Source of the DNA: Stentor roeselii
Lineage: Eukaryota; Ciliophora; Heterotrichea; Heterotrichida; Stentoridae
Direction of reading: 5' to 3'
NCBI GenBank assembly: GCA_006503475.1
Contig: RSEH01000220.1
Coordinates: 17,496 to 81,495 of the forward strand
Length of the DNA: 64,000 bases
Shown here: positions 45,887 through 55,807 of the stretch, one piece after another
Layout: each line of letters opens with the position of its first letter
How positions within the stretch are numbered: the stretch's first letter is position 1
Notes under the pieces: generated by a model
Told to the model about the DNA's origin: nothing
Databases searched by the model: none
What the model saw: the letters and a program-made list of their open reading frames with translations, nothing else
Program-made: the position numbers and the translations under genes

Positions 45887-47356
45887 ATGTCAACGTGTTA
45901 CATCTGCGAGTCATTATCCAACTTTACATGTAACTGTTCAAAAATCCAGACATTCATGTGCCGATATCATATCTCAGATCATCTTTCTCACCAGGATTTT
46001 AAATTTTTTTACACAAAAAGCTTAAAAAATAACTTTGAGAATGCATTGGAATTACTAAGAGCTGAGAAGCAAAATATTAAAACGATAGAAGAATGTTTAG
46101 CTAATTCTGAAAAAGAATTTATTATATCTCTGCAAAAGGTTTATCTGGCGATTAGATTGAAGATAGATCGGGTTCAAAATGACCTTGATGATGCAATCAA
46201 ATTTTTGGAAGATATGAAATTTGGTTATTTATATGATTATCTTACTATAATTAAATATTCATTTGAACCTTGTCTTTTCAATAGTAACTCTTTGGTTCAA
46301 TTTCAAGATAAGACGAAATTTTTATATAGAAAGATAGACCAGAATTTAAGTTTTAAGTCATTCACTCAAAATTTAATGAAGCCGCAAGAGTTTTTTGCTT
46401 TTGATCAGGAATATTTTGAATTTGAAATTAATCATGCTGTATTAAGGGAAAAAGGAATCAAATTAGCTCAAGGTTTACCTCAAAATGAAATCAGCTCTCC
46501 GTTAAAATTATTTCGTAGAAATATGAATAAAAGGCAATTTCATTATGATACTACTAATAATAATACAAATTTATTGAATTATGAGACAAGCCTGGTTCTA
46601 TCATCTTACTCTCCAAAAGTTCACAGATTTTATTTTGAAAATTCAGAGCTTAATGATCAAATAACTGAATTAGTTTTAAATCGTTTAGAAAAGTATAAAT
46701 ACATTGATTTTATGTCAATAAAAAATTCATTAAAAAATCCTAACCAGCTTAAGCTATTTTTTTCAGCTCTTAAAAATAAGCGAGTAGTAAAACATATAGA
46801 AGTGACTAAGAATTTAATAACAGTTGATTATTTAAACGAATTTCTATCGAGTTTTGACTTCTATAAAGAAAGAATAAGATCTTTAAATATTTCCAAGAAT
46901 TTTTTCTCAGCAGGTGGCTGTGAAATATTGAATAGATACCTTCCATCATTTACAGGTCTCAGAGACCTGAATATATCATATAATGACATCAAATTAGAAG
47001 GAGTTAAGATGATTCAGTCTGGACTCAGTCAATTACTTTCGTTGGAAGAGTTGAATATTAAAGGTAATGATTTAAGGGCTGAGGGCATTGGTATTTTAAT
47101 GAAAAGTATCAATTTTCTACCTCATCTCAGTGTTTTAAATGTTTCTAATAATCAAGGGTTAGATGAAGGTGTCCTAATTATTGCTGGAACATTAAGATAC
47201 ATGAAAGTTCTTATGATATTGCATATAGATTATGTGATATCACCTGAAACTCAAGCCATTTTATGCTCATCTAGTTATGAGTATACAAAGATTATCAAAA
47301 GTGATGGAAAAGAAAAGCAGATTATTATTCAATCACCTAATTTTAGTTTAGCTTAA
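45887..47356 (+). CDS. Zinc-module/coiled-coil/LRR protein, copy 3
   Basis: 489 residues, third tandem paralogue, only 44 nt after copy 2. Same N-terminal zinc spacing (MSTCYIC...CRYHISDHLSH), coiled coil, RRNMNKRQFHYD signature and RI-type LRRs (LNISKNFFSAGGCEIL, LNISYNDIKLEGVKMI, LNIKGNDLRAEGIGIL, LNVSNNQGLDEGVLII). The MSTC start and HISDHL match the inverted copy 4, so copies 3 and 4 are closest at the N-terminus. More AT-rich than housekeeping neighbours. Stop TAA. Confidence 0.88.
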   Translation: MSTCYICESLSNFTCNCSKIQTFMCRYHISDHLSHQDFKFFYTKSLKNNFENALELLRAEKQNIKTIEECLANSEKEFIISLQKVYLAIRLKIDRVQNDLDDAIKFLEDMKFGYLYDYLTIIKYSFEPCLFNSNSLVQFQDKTKFLYRKIDQNLSFKSFTQNLMKPQEFFAFDQEYFEFEINHAVLREKGIKLAQGLPQNEISSPLKLFRRNMNKRQFHYDTTNNNTNLLNYETSLVLSSYSPKVHRFYFENSELNDQITELVLNRLEKYKYIDFMSIKNSLKNPNQLKLFFSALKNKRVVKHIEVTKNLITVDYLNEFLSSFDFYKERIRSLNISKNFFSAGGCEILNRYLPSFTGLRDLNISYNDIKLEGVKMIQSGLSQLLSLEELNIKGNDLRAEGIGILMKSINFLPHLSVLNVSNNQGLDEGVLIIAGTLRYMKVLMILHIDYVISPETQAILCSSSYEYTKIIKSDGKEKQIIIQSPNFSLA

Positions 47357-47407
47357 ATTCACATAATTCGTAGAAATAATTGAAATACAGAGAATCAAAT
47401 GTTTTTA

Positions 47408-47940
47408 TTCAAGACTTTAATGAATTGATTCAATCATTGTGTAAGTCAAGAATTTTTTTGATATTTCCCTTCATTTTTAAATTTTGCAGCCGGATAAAGA
47501 TTTCAACAACCTTGCGATGTAAAAGTTTTTAGAAAAGGCGAAGGATCTTATTTTTCATAAGATTCAAGCTGCCAACATGTTAAAATGTCCTTGAGTTTGT
47601 GAAGATATTTGCTTAACTCTAATTAGAGAAACTTGCTATTAAAATATTTTTAAGCTAATCAAGTGCTGAGTTTATTCCTTTTTGTGAGTTGAAGATTTGA
47701 GACTCTTAAAACTCTCTTAATTTTTCTAAATCTTGGTTGTGGTGGAATAAAATCATGGCAGTCCAGGTCTTACCACAAGTCTTTGAACTCAGGCTCAGAA
47801 AGAACGAAAAATTTGAAATCTGGATATTAAGTTATTCGTTTGCGAGAACTTCAAAAGGTTGACTGTGATTTATCATGTTGTACTCAGCTGAGAAAAGATT
47901 TTTTTTCTATCAAGCTGCAAAAAGCAGCAACAAAACCCAT
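47408..47940 (-). pseudogene. Decayed 5' third of a UDP-glycosyltransferase gene
   Basis: The plus-strand sequence 47665-47870 aligns base by base with 49812-50010 of the intact glycosyltransferase gene, including TTTGAGACTCTT-AAACTCTC and GTCTTTGAACTC-GGCTC. The collinear match extends right to the start codon (CAT at 47938-47940, then TTATT, as before the intact gene) and, less well, left to about 47408 with similar spacing. Point changes and indels abolish the reading frame. It stops where LRR copy 3 begins to end, so the 3' two thirds are missing. Confidence 0.8.
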
Positions 47941-48563
47941 TTATTAAAAACCATTTAGATGATAGGAAGGTAGTTCTTTAAAGTTTATATGTTATTTAAA
48001 GAATCGAATTTAATAGATTTTATTTAGGTAAGTACCTGGTCCTTAGGTCTTTATTTAATTAATTAAATCTTAAAGATATATTATAGAAAACATTAAGATG
48101 TGTTGTAATATTTAGATAATTATAGTTCTCGCAGAATAATAAAATCTAAAATTTGAACATTATACTTTTTTTGGATATCGTTATAAAGTTTCTTGTTTTA
48201 TAATAGAGAAAGTTGAATTAATGGCAGAGTTCAATATCACGATGTGAAATTTAAAATACCAAGTAATGCCTATACAAAAAAACTAAGTTGACTTGAGGAG
48301 ATCCAAAATAATACCTTTAAGTTTTCAGTACTTTACAAAACATTAAAATAAATATAATCTTTATCTTAGTAAAGGATGAAATTTTTTTAGATTTCAATAC
48401 TTCAGACCTTTAGTAAGTAATTTATCATTAAGATGGCTCAAGATTAAAGAAAACTATTTATGGTTTGAGCTAGTTCTAATGGTAATCAATCGGTAACATG
48501 TTTTGTAATTAAAACATAAATAAATTTTAAAACTTTCTCACACCTAACTAATTACTAATAAAT
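47941..48563. other. Intergenic region, no gene seen
   Basis: 623 nt of AT-rich sequence between the decayed and the intact glycosyltransferase. I recognise no coding relic or RNA gene here. Confidence 0.45.
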
Positions 48564-50096
48564 CTAATCATTTTTCTCTTTATTTCTGCGGTCTCTACAC
48601 AAAGCCTTTTTAATCCCTTTCCATAAAATCCTGCAAATCACAAAAACAATCCAAATAAAAAAAGCAAAAAGACCTAACCAAAACACATAAATATCAAGAT
48701 AACACTTCTGAAACCAATACAAATCATAATAATTCTCCATCACTAAATTTTCAATTCCCATTTCAAAAGAAAGTTTGATTGCATCAACGATTCTTCCTTC
48801 AGAGTCCCATTTTTGAAGCATTTTCGAGTACTTTAAAGCATTTTCCTTATAAATCGGATTTCTTAGAACTTCTTGACTCGCCTTCAAAAGATTTTGAACT
48901 GTAAAATCTTCCTTCTTTTGAATAGCTTTTCCTATTTTTCTGAATTCAGCAAGAAAAGCATTATCTATTCTATCCACAGACCATCCACAAGTGACCATAG
49001 GGACTCCATACAACAAAGACTCACAGAAAGAGTTCCATCCTGAATGAGTGATAAAAAGATCTATTTTGCCACTCCCAAGCAAATCAGTCTGAGGAACCCA
49101 GGGAAGAACTAAACAGTTTTTGGGAATTTCATCAGAATTTAAGTTTTTTTTGGAGCTGGAAATAACAAATCCGACATTTGGAAGTAGTTGTGCTAAAATG
49201 ATAATCTGAGAAAGATCATAAGTAATTGAAATACTGCCAAAAGAAACATAAATATTCTGTTTATACAACTTCAAAAACTCAAGTGTTGACTCAGGAAGCA
49301 AGTGAATTTCTCTATTAATCAAAGGTCCAGAATGTATATAATTCGGAGGCAACAATTCCGGAATACTAACAAAAGGAATACAAGGTTCAACAAAAAGTGC
49401 TTCTCTTTTATACAAACTATTCGACCTCCAATCATTATCATCATCATAACTTGCATATTCCGAAGCGATTCCATCATAAAGTCTTCCAATCAAAAAGTTA
49501 AAAACTTTATATTTAAAAGCATTTAAAACTCGGTAAAAAAACCCAAGATTTTCAGTAGGCCATTCAAGAGTTTCAAAAGGAATTCTATTTGAGTCTCTTT
49601 GATGAGTATGGCTGAAGATCCCTGGATAACAAGTCGGAGCCAGGTAAAGACTTTTCGCGATTTTCAGCTTGTGAACAGCGACGGCACAAGGAGTGCTAAA
49701 AGGGTCACAAATGGCGAGGTCTATGCCGATATCTTGAATTTTTTTAAACATGTTTGCTTTGTTCCAAAAAGGAAAACCTGAAGTTAGGACCCATCTCAAC
49801 TCATCTAAAGCTGAACTGATTCCTTTTTCTGAGTTTTTTATTTGAGACTCTTGAAGCTCTCTTAGTTTTTCCATGTCTTCGTTCGGGTGGAGGAAGAGAA
49901 TGGTGCAGTTCAGGTTTTGCCAAAGGTCTTTGAACTCCGGCTCTGCGACTACGAAACAATTTAGGTCTGGGTCTTCGCCTATTCGCTTGGCTAGGACTTT
50001 AAAGGGTCGGCTATGGCCTTTTGCGTTATAGCCTGCGGATATTAAGATGTTTTTCTTTGATGATGCGAAGGACAGAAGAAGAATCAATATCCACAT
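48564..50096 (-). CDS. UDP-glycosyltransferase, ER type I membrane protein
   Basis: 510 residues. A signal peptide (WILILLLSFASS) is followed by the N-terminal Rossmann half with NILISAGYNAKGHSRP, where H28 is the likely catalytic base of GT1 enzymes. The UDP-sugar binding signature lies at ~335-385: LPWVPQTDLLG, DLFITHSGWNSFCESLLYGVPMV, DRIDNA. A transmembrane helix (~468-490, WLGLFAFFIWIVFVI) and a short basic cytosolic tail ending KEKND follow; KxKxx is a dilysine ER-retrieval motif. This is the architecture of animal-type UGTs, which conjugate small lipophilic molecules; the acceptor is unknown. A decayed copy lies 600 nt away. Stop TAG. Confidence 0.9.
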   Translation of the reverse strand: MWILILLLSFASSKKNILISAGYNAKGHSRPFKVLAKRIGEDPDLNCFVVAEPEFKDLWQNLNCTILFLHPNEDMEKLRELQESQIKNSEKGISSALDELRWVLTSGFPFWNKANMFKKIQDIGIDLAICDPFSTPCAVAVHKLKIAKSLYLAPTCYPGIFSHTHQRDSNRIPFETLEWPTENLGFFYRVLNAFKYKVFNFLIGRLYDGIASEYASYDDDNDWRSNSLYKREALFVEPCIPFVSIPELLPPNYIHSGPLINREIHLLPESTLEFLKLYKQNIYVSFGSISITYDLSQIIILAQLLPNVGFVISSSKKNLNSDEIPKNCLVLPWVPQTDLLGSGKIDLFITHSGWNSFCESLLYGVPMVTCGWSVDRIDNAFLAEFRKIGKAIQKKEDFTVQNLLKASQEVLRNPIYKENALKYSKMLQKWDSEGRIVDAIKLSFEMGIENLVMENYYDLYWFQKCYLDIYVFWLGLFAFFIWIVFVICRILWKGIKKALCRDRRNKEKND

Positions 50097-51190
50097 TTAT
50101 TACCATTTAAAGTCCTGCAAGAAAGTTTAGTAAAATATTATGGAAAGTTTAATGAAAAGAATTGTGTTGAGGAAGAATTATTATTTTTTTTATGGCTTGG
50201 TTTTATCTAATGCTATGTTTCAGAAAAATTAGATTTTTTGAGGTGGAATCATTTTTTTGGGGTTTTTATTATGTCTAAGTCTTAATGGAACTTCCATATT
50301 TGAATGTTGAATACAAATTTTTATCTTTGATTTTCAAAAGCTGATTTTATTTATCGTAAATTTTGGATTGAGATGAAAATAGTAGTGAGCTATATCCTAG
50401 TTAAGACTATAATAAAATCAAATTGTAAACAAAAGGAAAGAGATCTGAATTTATACTATCGTCTTTTTGAAAGATTTTACAAGTGAATCTTTATAAACTA
50501 GATGATATGTTGAATAATTATGCAGGCTTAATAATAAATATCAATTATTTTCATTGATTAAATCTAAGTTTGAATCATTCAGAGATATTTCTTCCTAGAC
50601 TTGTGAAGAATAAACTTTCATTCAATCTTGAAACCTGAATCACTGTAGCCTTTTTCCCAAAAGTGAATAATCTAATGTTGATATATTTTTTACTTGTAAT
50701 TATTGTATCATCTTCACATTCAAGAGTATTATTGATATATCATTAGACCGCGTAACTCGATTTTCAAGGACTTATATAATCGACGACTATTCTTATAGTT
50801 CCTCACATTGGTGCCAAAAAGTTGAAGGTAGAATAGTCTTAACTACCGTCATTATAAAATATTTACAGTAAAACATTCAAATTCTTATCTCTGAAAAGAA
50901 TATCAGCGATTTTAATGGAGCCATACATTAACAATACTGAAATTACTTAAAGCTGAATGATATTCATATGATCTATATCAAGGATTATTTATTAAATATT
51001 TGATATTAATGAAATTCTATATCTATAGTTTCTTAGTTGAGAATCTTTCAATCTTTATTAAATGAAATATATCGTAAAATCGCTTTTTTCATGAACCAAA
51101 ACATTCCAGTATAATTTAAACAGTTGAAATTATCTGAAATAAAAACCTAACCTACATTCACCATTCATTTTTAAGAAGAAATTTAATGAA
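50097..51190. other. Long AT-rich gap, nothing recognised
   Basis: About 1.1 kb upstream of the glycosyltransferase. No ORF with family similarity, RNA gene or repeat is evident to me; it may hold relics too decayed to see. Confidence 0.45.
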
Positions 51191-51193
51191 AAG

Positions 51194-51500
51194 CTATCTT
51201 GTTTTCACTAAAATCAATAAGAACGATTGAGGAAGGAGATCTAACAATTTTTTCAATACATTCATCATTGAGCCTAAATTTTTTATATATAAGAAACTCT
51301 CAGAGCGCAAAATAGCCTCAGTTTCAGGTAATATAATAAAATCAACATTTAGAACCTTGAGCATATTCATTTCCCTCAAAAATCCAGAAACAACAAAGCT
51401 CCTTGATTAAAATCTTGATTATTTGAAACATTCAAGTAACTCAAATAAACAAGTCTCACCACTGGATAGAAGACACTTTTAATTCAAAGCCTTATCTAAA
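51194..51500 (-). pseudogene. Decayed 3' part of an LRR-family gene
   Basis: On the minus strand a frame reads SYLNVSNNQDFNQGALLFL (compare SVLNVSNNQGLDEGVLIIA), then after a frameshift REMNMLKVLNVDFIILPETE (compare RYMKVLMILHIDYVISPETQ), then after another shift EKIVRSPS (compare KQIIIQSPNF). Only the last LRR and the C-terminal tail remain. It directly follows the stop of intact copy 4 on the same strand. Confidence 0.8.
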
Positions 51501-51516
51501 AAATACTCAAATCTAA

Positions 51517-53004
51517 CTAATTCAATTCTATTAAATCTTCAATACTCTTTTCAAAATAAGGAGTTTTTATTGTCCTTACATCTCTCCTTTCATTGCAAGC
51601 TATTATTTTTGTATAAGCATAACTCTCATAACGTAGAATATCTTCTGTTTCTATTCTAATTGAATAATCAACACTCAAAACCATGAGCATCCTCATCCTC
51701 TTCAAATACTCTGAAATAATTAAAGCAGATTCATCAAGTCCTAAATTATTCGAGACATTGAGTGCACTTAAATGTGGAAGATGTGTGACAGCTTTCATCA
51801 AGATTTTAATTCCGACAGCAGATAAAAGATTCCCTGCAACGTTCAAATCTTCTAAGCACTTTAAAGTAGCAAGACTTTCTTGAATTAGTTCAACACCTTC
51901 ATCTTTAATGTCATTGTTAGAAATATCAAAATCTTTTAGATTTTTAAATGATTGGAGGTGAATATCAATGATTCCACAGCCTTGAGATGAAAATAAATTC
52001 GATTTCAATACAAGAGTTTCGACTCTTTCTTTATAAGTGTTGACACTATCGAAAAAAGTGCTTAAATGTTCACCCATTATTTGATTTTCTTCTAATTTTA
52101 TATGTTTTATTACTCTTTTGTTTTTCAGGGCTGAGAAAAGGAAGTGATAATGCTCTTCTGTTTTTATAGCATTTTCAATAGAGAGATAATCAACTTGTTC
52201 TAAATAGAATAAAGATTTTAGGACTTTTGTTATTAACTCATCACTTAGTTCTGGTGATAATATGTAAAATCGGTTCAACTTTTTTGAGTAGAAGGATTTC
52301 AATATGTAAATGTCAAAGTGAATGGTAGAATCATCGTTGTTATATGAATAATAGTTATATTGTCTCTTGCACAAATTTTTAGTAAATATTGGTTTTATGT
52401 CATTTTTTCTTGATAAACCTTCGCACATTTTGATAGCATTTTCTCTAACATTCGCCTTTTCTAATTCAATTTCGAAGTATTCATTATCAAACATACAGCC
52501 TTCCTGAGACTTTAACAAAAAATCAGTAATCGACTCAACCTTAAGATAATTAGAGAATTTTCTGATGATTTGATTTGTATTATCCACCCATCTGACAAAA
52601 GAGTTATTTAATTGCAAATCCGGGTCAATGACATACTTAAAGATAGTAAAATATTCATATTCTTTCATTAATTTCAAATCTTTAAGATATCTGATTGAAT
52701 CATCCAAGTCTTTGCAGACTTTAGAAAGTTGTAACCTCGACTCTGCATAGACAGATTTAACAAAAGATACAAACTTCTTTTTCGATTCATTCAGTTGATC
52801 AAAACATTCCTTAACTTTAACTTTTTGTCCTTCCAGAAATTCTAAAGTAGTATTCAAGTTACTTTTCAAACTTTTCGTAAAAATGAACCTAAAATCAGAG
52901 TGAGCCAAGTGATCAGAAATGTGATACTTGCAAAAAAAGGTAGGCAATAAAGAGCAGTTGCATTTAAAGATAGTTTCCGATTGGCAAACACAGCAAGTAG
53001 ACAT
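51517..53004 (-). CDS. Zinc-module/coiled-coil/LRR protein, copy 4 (inverted)
   Basis: 495 residues from the ATG at 53004 (MSTCCVCQS), preferred over an in-frame ATG 24 nt upstream because copy 3 also starts MSTC at the same distance from the zinc module. Cys/His spacing is identical to copies 1-3. The NMNKR signature is changed to NLCKRQYNYY. LRRs: FDISNNDIKDEGVELI, LNVAGNLLSAVGIKIL, LNVSNNLGLDESALII. It lies in opposite orientation to copies 1-3, with the glycosyltransferase between. Stop TAG. Confidence 0.87.
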   Translation of the reverse strand: MSTCCVCQSETIFKCNCSLLPTFFCKYHISDHLAHSDFRFIFTKSLKSNLNTTLEFLEGQKVKVKECFDQLNESKKKFVSFVKSVYAESRLQLSKVCKDLDDSIRYLKDLKLMKEYEYFTIFKYVIDPDLQLNNSFVRWVDNTNQIIRKFSNYLKVESITDFLLKSQEGCMFDNEYFEIELEKANVRENAIKMCEGLSRKNDIKPIFTKNLCKRQYNYYSYNNDDSTIHFDIYILKSFYSKKLNRFYILSPELSDELITKVLKSLFYLEQVDYLSIENAIKTEEHYHFLFSALKNKRVIKHIKLEENQIMGEHLSTFFDSVNTYKERVETLVLKSNLFSSQGCGIIDIHLQSFKNLKDFDISNNDIKDEGVELIQESLATLKCLEDLNVAGNLLSAVGIKILMKAVTHLPHLSALNVSNNLGLDESALIISEYLKRMRMLMVLSVDYSIRIETEDILRYESYAYTKIIACNERRDVRTIKTPYFEKSIEDLIELN

Positions 53005-53224
53005 ATTTATATCCAGCCCAAAAATCATTAAAAAAAAATCCCAACAAAAAATTCAAAATTCCAGAAGAACTGACTCAAACCCTTTATTTTCAAAAAAATT
53101 ATCTAAAATCCCTTCACCAAACCAAAAACCAAAACCTTCAAACTTCCTAAAAACCTTCAAACTTACCCCAATTATTTAAAAAATCAACTAACTTAAGTTC
53201 ATCTCCATTTCCTATAATTCTGAC
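53005..53224. promoter_or_regulatory. Divergent intergenic region, A/C-rich
   Basis: 220 nt between divergent starts, strikingly A/C-rich with very few G on the plus strand (CCAAAACC, CCTTCAAAC repeats). Probably the upstream region of the kinase gene; no defined motif. Confidence 0.4.
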
Positions 53225-54697
53225 ATGGTAAAAAAAGTAGGTCCATACGAGCTGCGCAACGTGATCGGCCGAGGTACATTCGGAACAGTCTACTACGGCA
53301 AGCACAGTGCTTCAGGTAACGAAATCGCTGTAAAAGTAATCCCAAAAGAATCTCTAAAGCCGGAGCTCCAACTTCGACTCGAGCAAGAAATTCAATGTCA
53401 ACGCTCAGTCTCAAGTGAAAACATCGTAAAATTACTCGACGTTCAAAAAACCGAAAACAACTTCTACCTAATCCTCGAGTACTGCAAAGGTGGAGACCTT
53501 GCCTCCTTCATCAAAAAAAACGGAAAAGTCTCAGAAGAAGTCGCTAATAACTGGCTGAAACAAATCGCAGAGGCCTTTCGAGTACTGACTGAAAAAAACA
53601 TCATTCATCGAGACTTAAAACTTCAAAACATTTTGATGACTGAAGCTTCGACTTCAGCGACTTTAAAACTCGCTGACTTTGGACTTTCCCGGTTCTTGGA
53701 AGATGACTTGGCGAAGACTTGGGTCGGGACTCCTCTTTACATGGCGCCTGAAATAGTGAATTGCCAGGAATATGACAGTAAAGCTGATATTTGGAGTCTT
53801 GGACTCGTCTTATTCGAGTTGTTGACTGGCACTCTTCCTTTGAGAGTTGCGAATAGAAATGAAATTCCTGAAGCTCAGAGAAAACTTCTTGCACCTCCTG
53901 AAGAACTTAGTGAAAATTGCAAAGATTTATTGAAAAAATTACTGGCGTATGATGCTTGTCAGAGAATTTCTTTTGGGGAGATATTTGAACATCCGTTTAT
54001 TTGTCCGAAAGAGAAGCAGGTTGTGGAACCTGTTAGGGAATTTGATGTTGATGAGGATTTGAGTGATTTTGATGAGGATTTTGTGTTGCTTGATAGAGAT
54101 GAGTCGGTTAATGATAACTTGGTTGTGATGAAAGATGAACATCCTATGCTCAACGTCCAATCCCTTCTAGAAGAAATCTCCGAGTCCTTCGCAACCTCTC
54201 GTCTCCTCTGGTCTCTATCCGAGAAGTTCATAAAAGAAAGTAAAAACTGGAGTGGTTGTTGCCTTCTAATAAAATCATGCAACACCCTAGAGCTTCAGTT
54301 AATCCAAATAAACGAAACCATCGAAAAATTCGCATTAACCTACGAAAGTTTCCCTCTTCTTTTCAAATCAATATACTCTTTAAAAGACGAGTTCCAAGAA
54401 AAGCTGAGGACCTGCGAAGAGACCTTCGGACTGATCGACGAAAACGATCAAGACGCAGGAGTCGAGAAGAATCTTTTAAGATCCGCAGTAGAACTATGCA
54501 ACCAGGCATCACAACAGGAGTACCTCCGTAACTACGAGGTGAGTATAGAAAAGTACCAAGACGCTTTAAGGCTATTGAAGTGCTTGACTCAACATTTTTG
54601 TTTAAAAGACTCAGAAGACCTTCCTCCTTTAGAAGTCTTTTTGAAAGAAACCCGAAAAAGACTAGAAAGTGTCAAAGCCAAGATGTGCCTTGAGTAG
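53225..54697 (+). CDS. ULK/ATG1-family Ser/Thr kinase with MIT-like domain
   Basis: 490 residues. The kinase domain (7-260) has IGRGTFGTVYYGK (P-loop), AVKVIPK (Lys37), CKGGDLASFIKKNGKVSE (typical of ATG1/ULK), HRDLKLQNIL, DFGLSR, GTPLYMAPEI and DIWSLGLVLFELLTG, so all catalytic residues are present. The C-terminal region is helical; residues ~410-460 (AVELCNQASQQEYLRNYE, YQDALRLL) resemble an MIT domain as in ULK3. ULK-type kinases start autophagy or, for ULK3, act in abscission/hedgehog signalling. Composition switches from A/C- to G/T- to A/C-rich within the ORF (near 53,690 and 54,145). Stop TAG. Confidence 0.9.
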   Translation: MVKKVGPYELRNVIGRGTFGTVYYGKHSASGNEIAVKVIPKESLKPELQLRLEQEIQCQRSVSSENIVKLLDVQKTENNFYLILEYCKGGDLASFIKKNGKVSEEVANNWLKQIAEAFRVLTEKNIIHRDLKLQNILMTEASTSATLKLADFGLSRFLEDDLAKTWVGTPLYMAPEIVNCQEYDSKADIWSLGLVLFELLTGTLPLRVANRNEIPEAQRKLLAPPEELSENCKDLLKKLLAYDACQRISFGEIFEHPFICPKEKQVVEPVREFDVDEDLSDFDEDFVLLDRDESVNDNLVVMKDEHPMLNVQSLLEEISESFATSRLLWSLSEKFIKESKNWSGCCLLIKSCNTLELQLIQINETIEKFALTYESFPLLFKSIYSLKDEFQEKLRTCEETFGLIDENDQDAGVEKNLLRSAVELCNQASQQEYLRNYEVSIEKYQDALRLLKCLTQHFCLKDSEDLPPLEVFLKETRKRLESVKAKMCLE

Positions 54698-54720
54698 ATT
54701 ATTTAATAACTAACACATGA

Positions 54721-55698
54721 CTACTGAGGACTGCAGATGTTCCCACCGACTATCTCCGCGTGGTAGTCTGAAACTATCTCTTTTATCTCTGTCAGGTCTT
54801 TTTTCAGCTGGGCCACGTCGATCACCAACTGACGCGAAGAGGAAATCACCCGGCCTTCATCCATATCAAGCAGCAGGTAAAGTGAAATCTCGCTGCCAGA
54901 CTTTAAATTCTTTAAAATTGTCAACAAAGAATGAACTTGACGAGAAATTTTGTGAATATCGGCACTTAAAACAACGGAATCTTGGAAGTTGTTTCCTCGA
55001 CGAATTATTTCAAGCTCTTGTTTTAATGTCGTGTTTTCGTCAAGCATCGCTTTTTGCATTACTTCTAATTCTTCTAGTTGCTTCTCGTAATCGATTTCAC
55101 TGATTTTTGAATGAGTTGCGCGAAGGAAGGAGTTTTCGGATTCGAGGTCTTTGATTTTTGTGGAAAGGGTTTGAAGCTGCTTTTCGTGAAGATCGGATTT
55201 TAGTTGTTGGGTTTTTTGGTCGGCTTCGAAGAGCTCTAAGAGTTTTTTTAGCTCTTGTTCGAGTTTTAGGCGTTGTTCTTTTTCTTGAATTCGAATGTTT
55301 TCTTGGTACTTTTTTATACCTTCGTTTTTACGTAGGACTTCTTTTTTCCAGTAGTCGCTTAGATTGTACTCGTTGTCTCGAAGATCTGCACGAAGTTTGA
55401 AGTTTTCTTCACAGAGACGTGCGAGTTCTTCGTCTTTTTCTTTTAGTTGGAATTTCAGGTCTTTGTTCTCTGAATCAATCGATTTCTTCTGCTTTGTCAT
55501 TTCAATCAAAGCAGTCTGGCACGATCTCAGCTGATCTTGAAGTTCTCCAATAAAATGCAAAGGAAACCTCGGAGATTGCGGAAAAGAGAAAGTGGGATCC
55601 GAGAATCTTTGAGGAGTTTTTCTTGAAATTTCAGGATTTTCTGAAGTATAAGAACCAAGAGTAAGTTTTTTTCCACTATTAAATCTTTGAACAGACAT
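54721..55698 (-). CDS. Coiled-coil protein, 325 residues
   Basis: After a disordered Ser/Pro start (~1-50), residues ~50-235 form a continuous coiled coil (LQDQLRSCQTALIEMTKQKK, LKEKDEELARLCEENFKL, LEELEVMQKAMLDENTTL). A final helical segment with IHKISRQVHSLLTILKNLKSG and DVAQLKKDLTEIKEIVS resembles the end of centrosomal coiled-coil proteins. No family assigned. It converges on the kinase gene with 23 nt between stops. Stop TAG. Confidence 0.75.
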   Translation of the reverse strand: MSVQRFNSGKKLTLGSYTSENPEISRKTPQRFSDPTFSFPQSPRFPLHFIGELQDQLRSCQTALIEMTKQKKSIDSENKDLKFQLKEKDEELARLCEENFKLRADLRDNEYNLSDYWKKEVLRKNEGIKKYQENIRIQEKEQRLKLEQELKKLLELFEADQKTQQLKSDLHEKQLQTLSTKIKDLESENSFLRATHSKISEIDYEKQLEELEVMQKAMLDENTTLKQELEIIRRGNNFQDSVVLSADIHKISRQVHSLLTILKNLKSGSEISLYLLLDMDEGRVISSSRQLVIDVAQLKKDLTEIKEIVSDYHAEIVGGNICSPQ

Positions 55699-55807
55699 AA
55701 ACTTAATTATTTCAATGTTTAAATATTAGATATTGTTAATATCAAGTATTTCTAAATAAACCCATGATCTTAATTCAATAATCTTATTTAACATCTAGTC
55801 AATATAT

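Noticed and set aside
51194-51379. 61-residue ORF as a real small gene
   Set aside because: It is the middle frame of a three-frame LRR relic.
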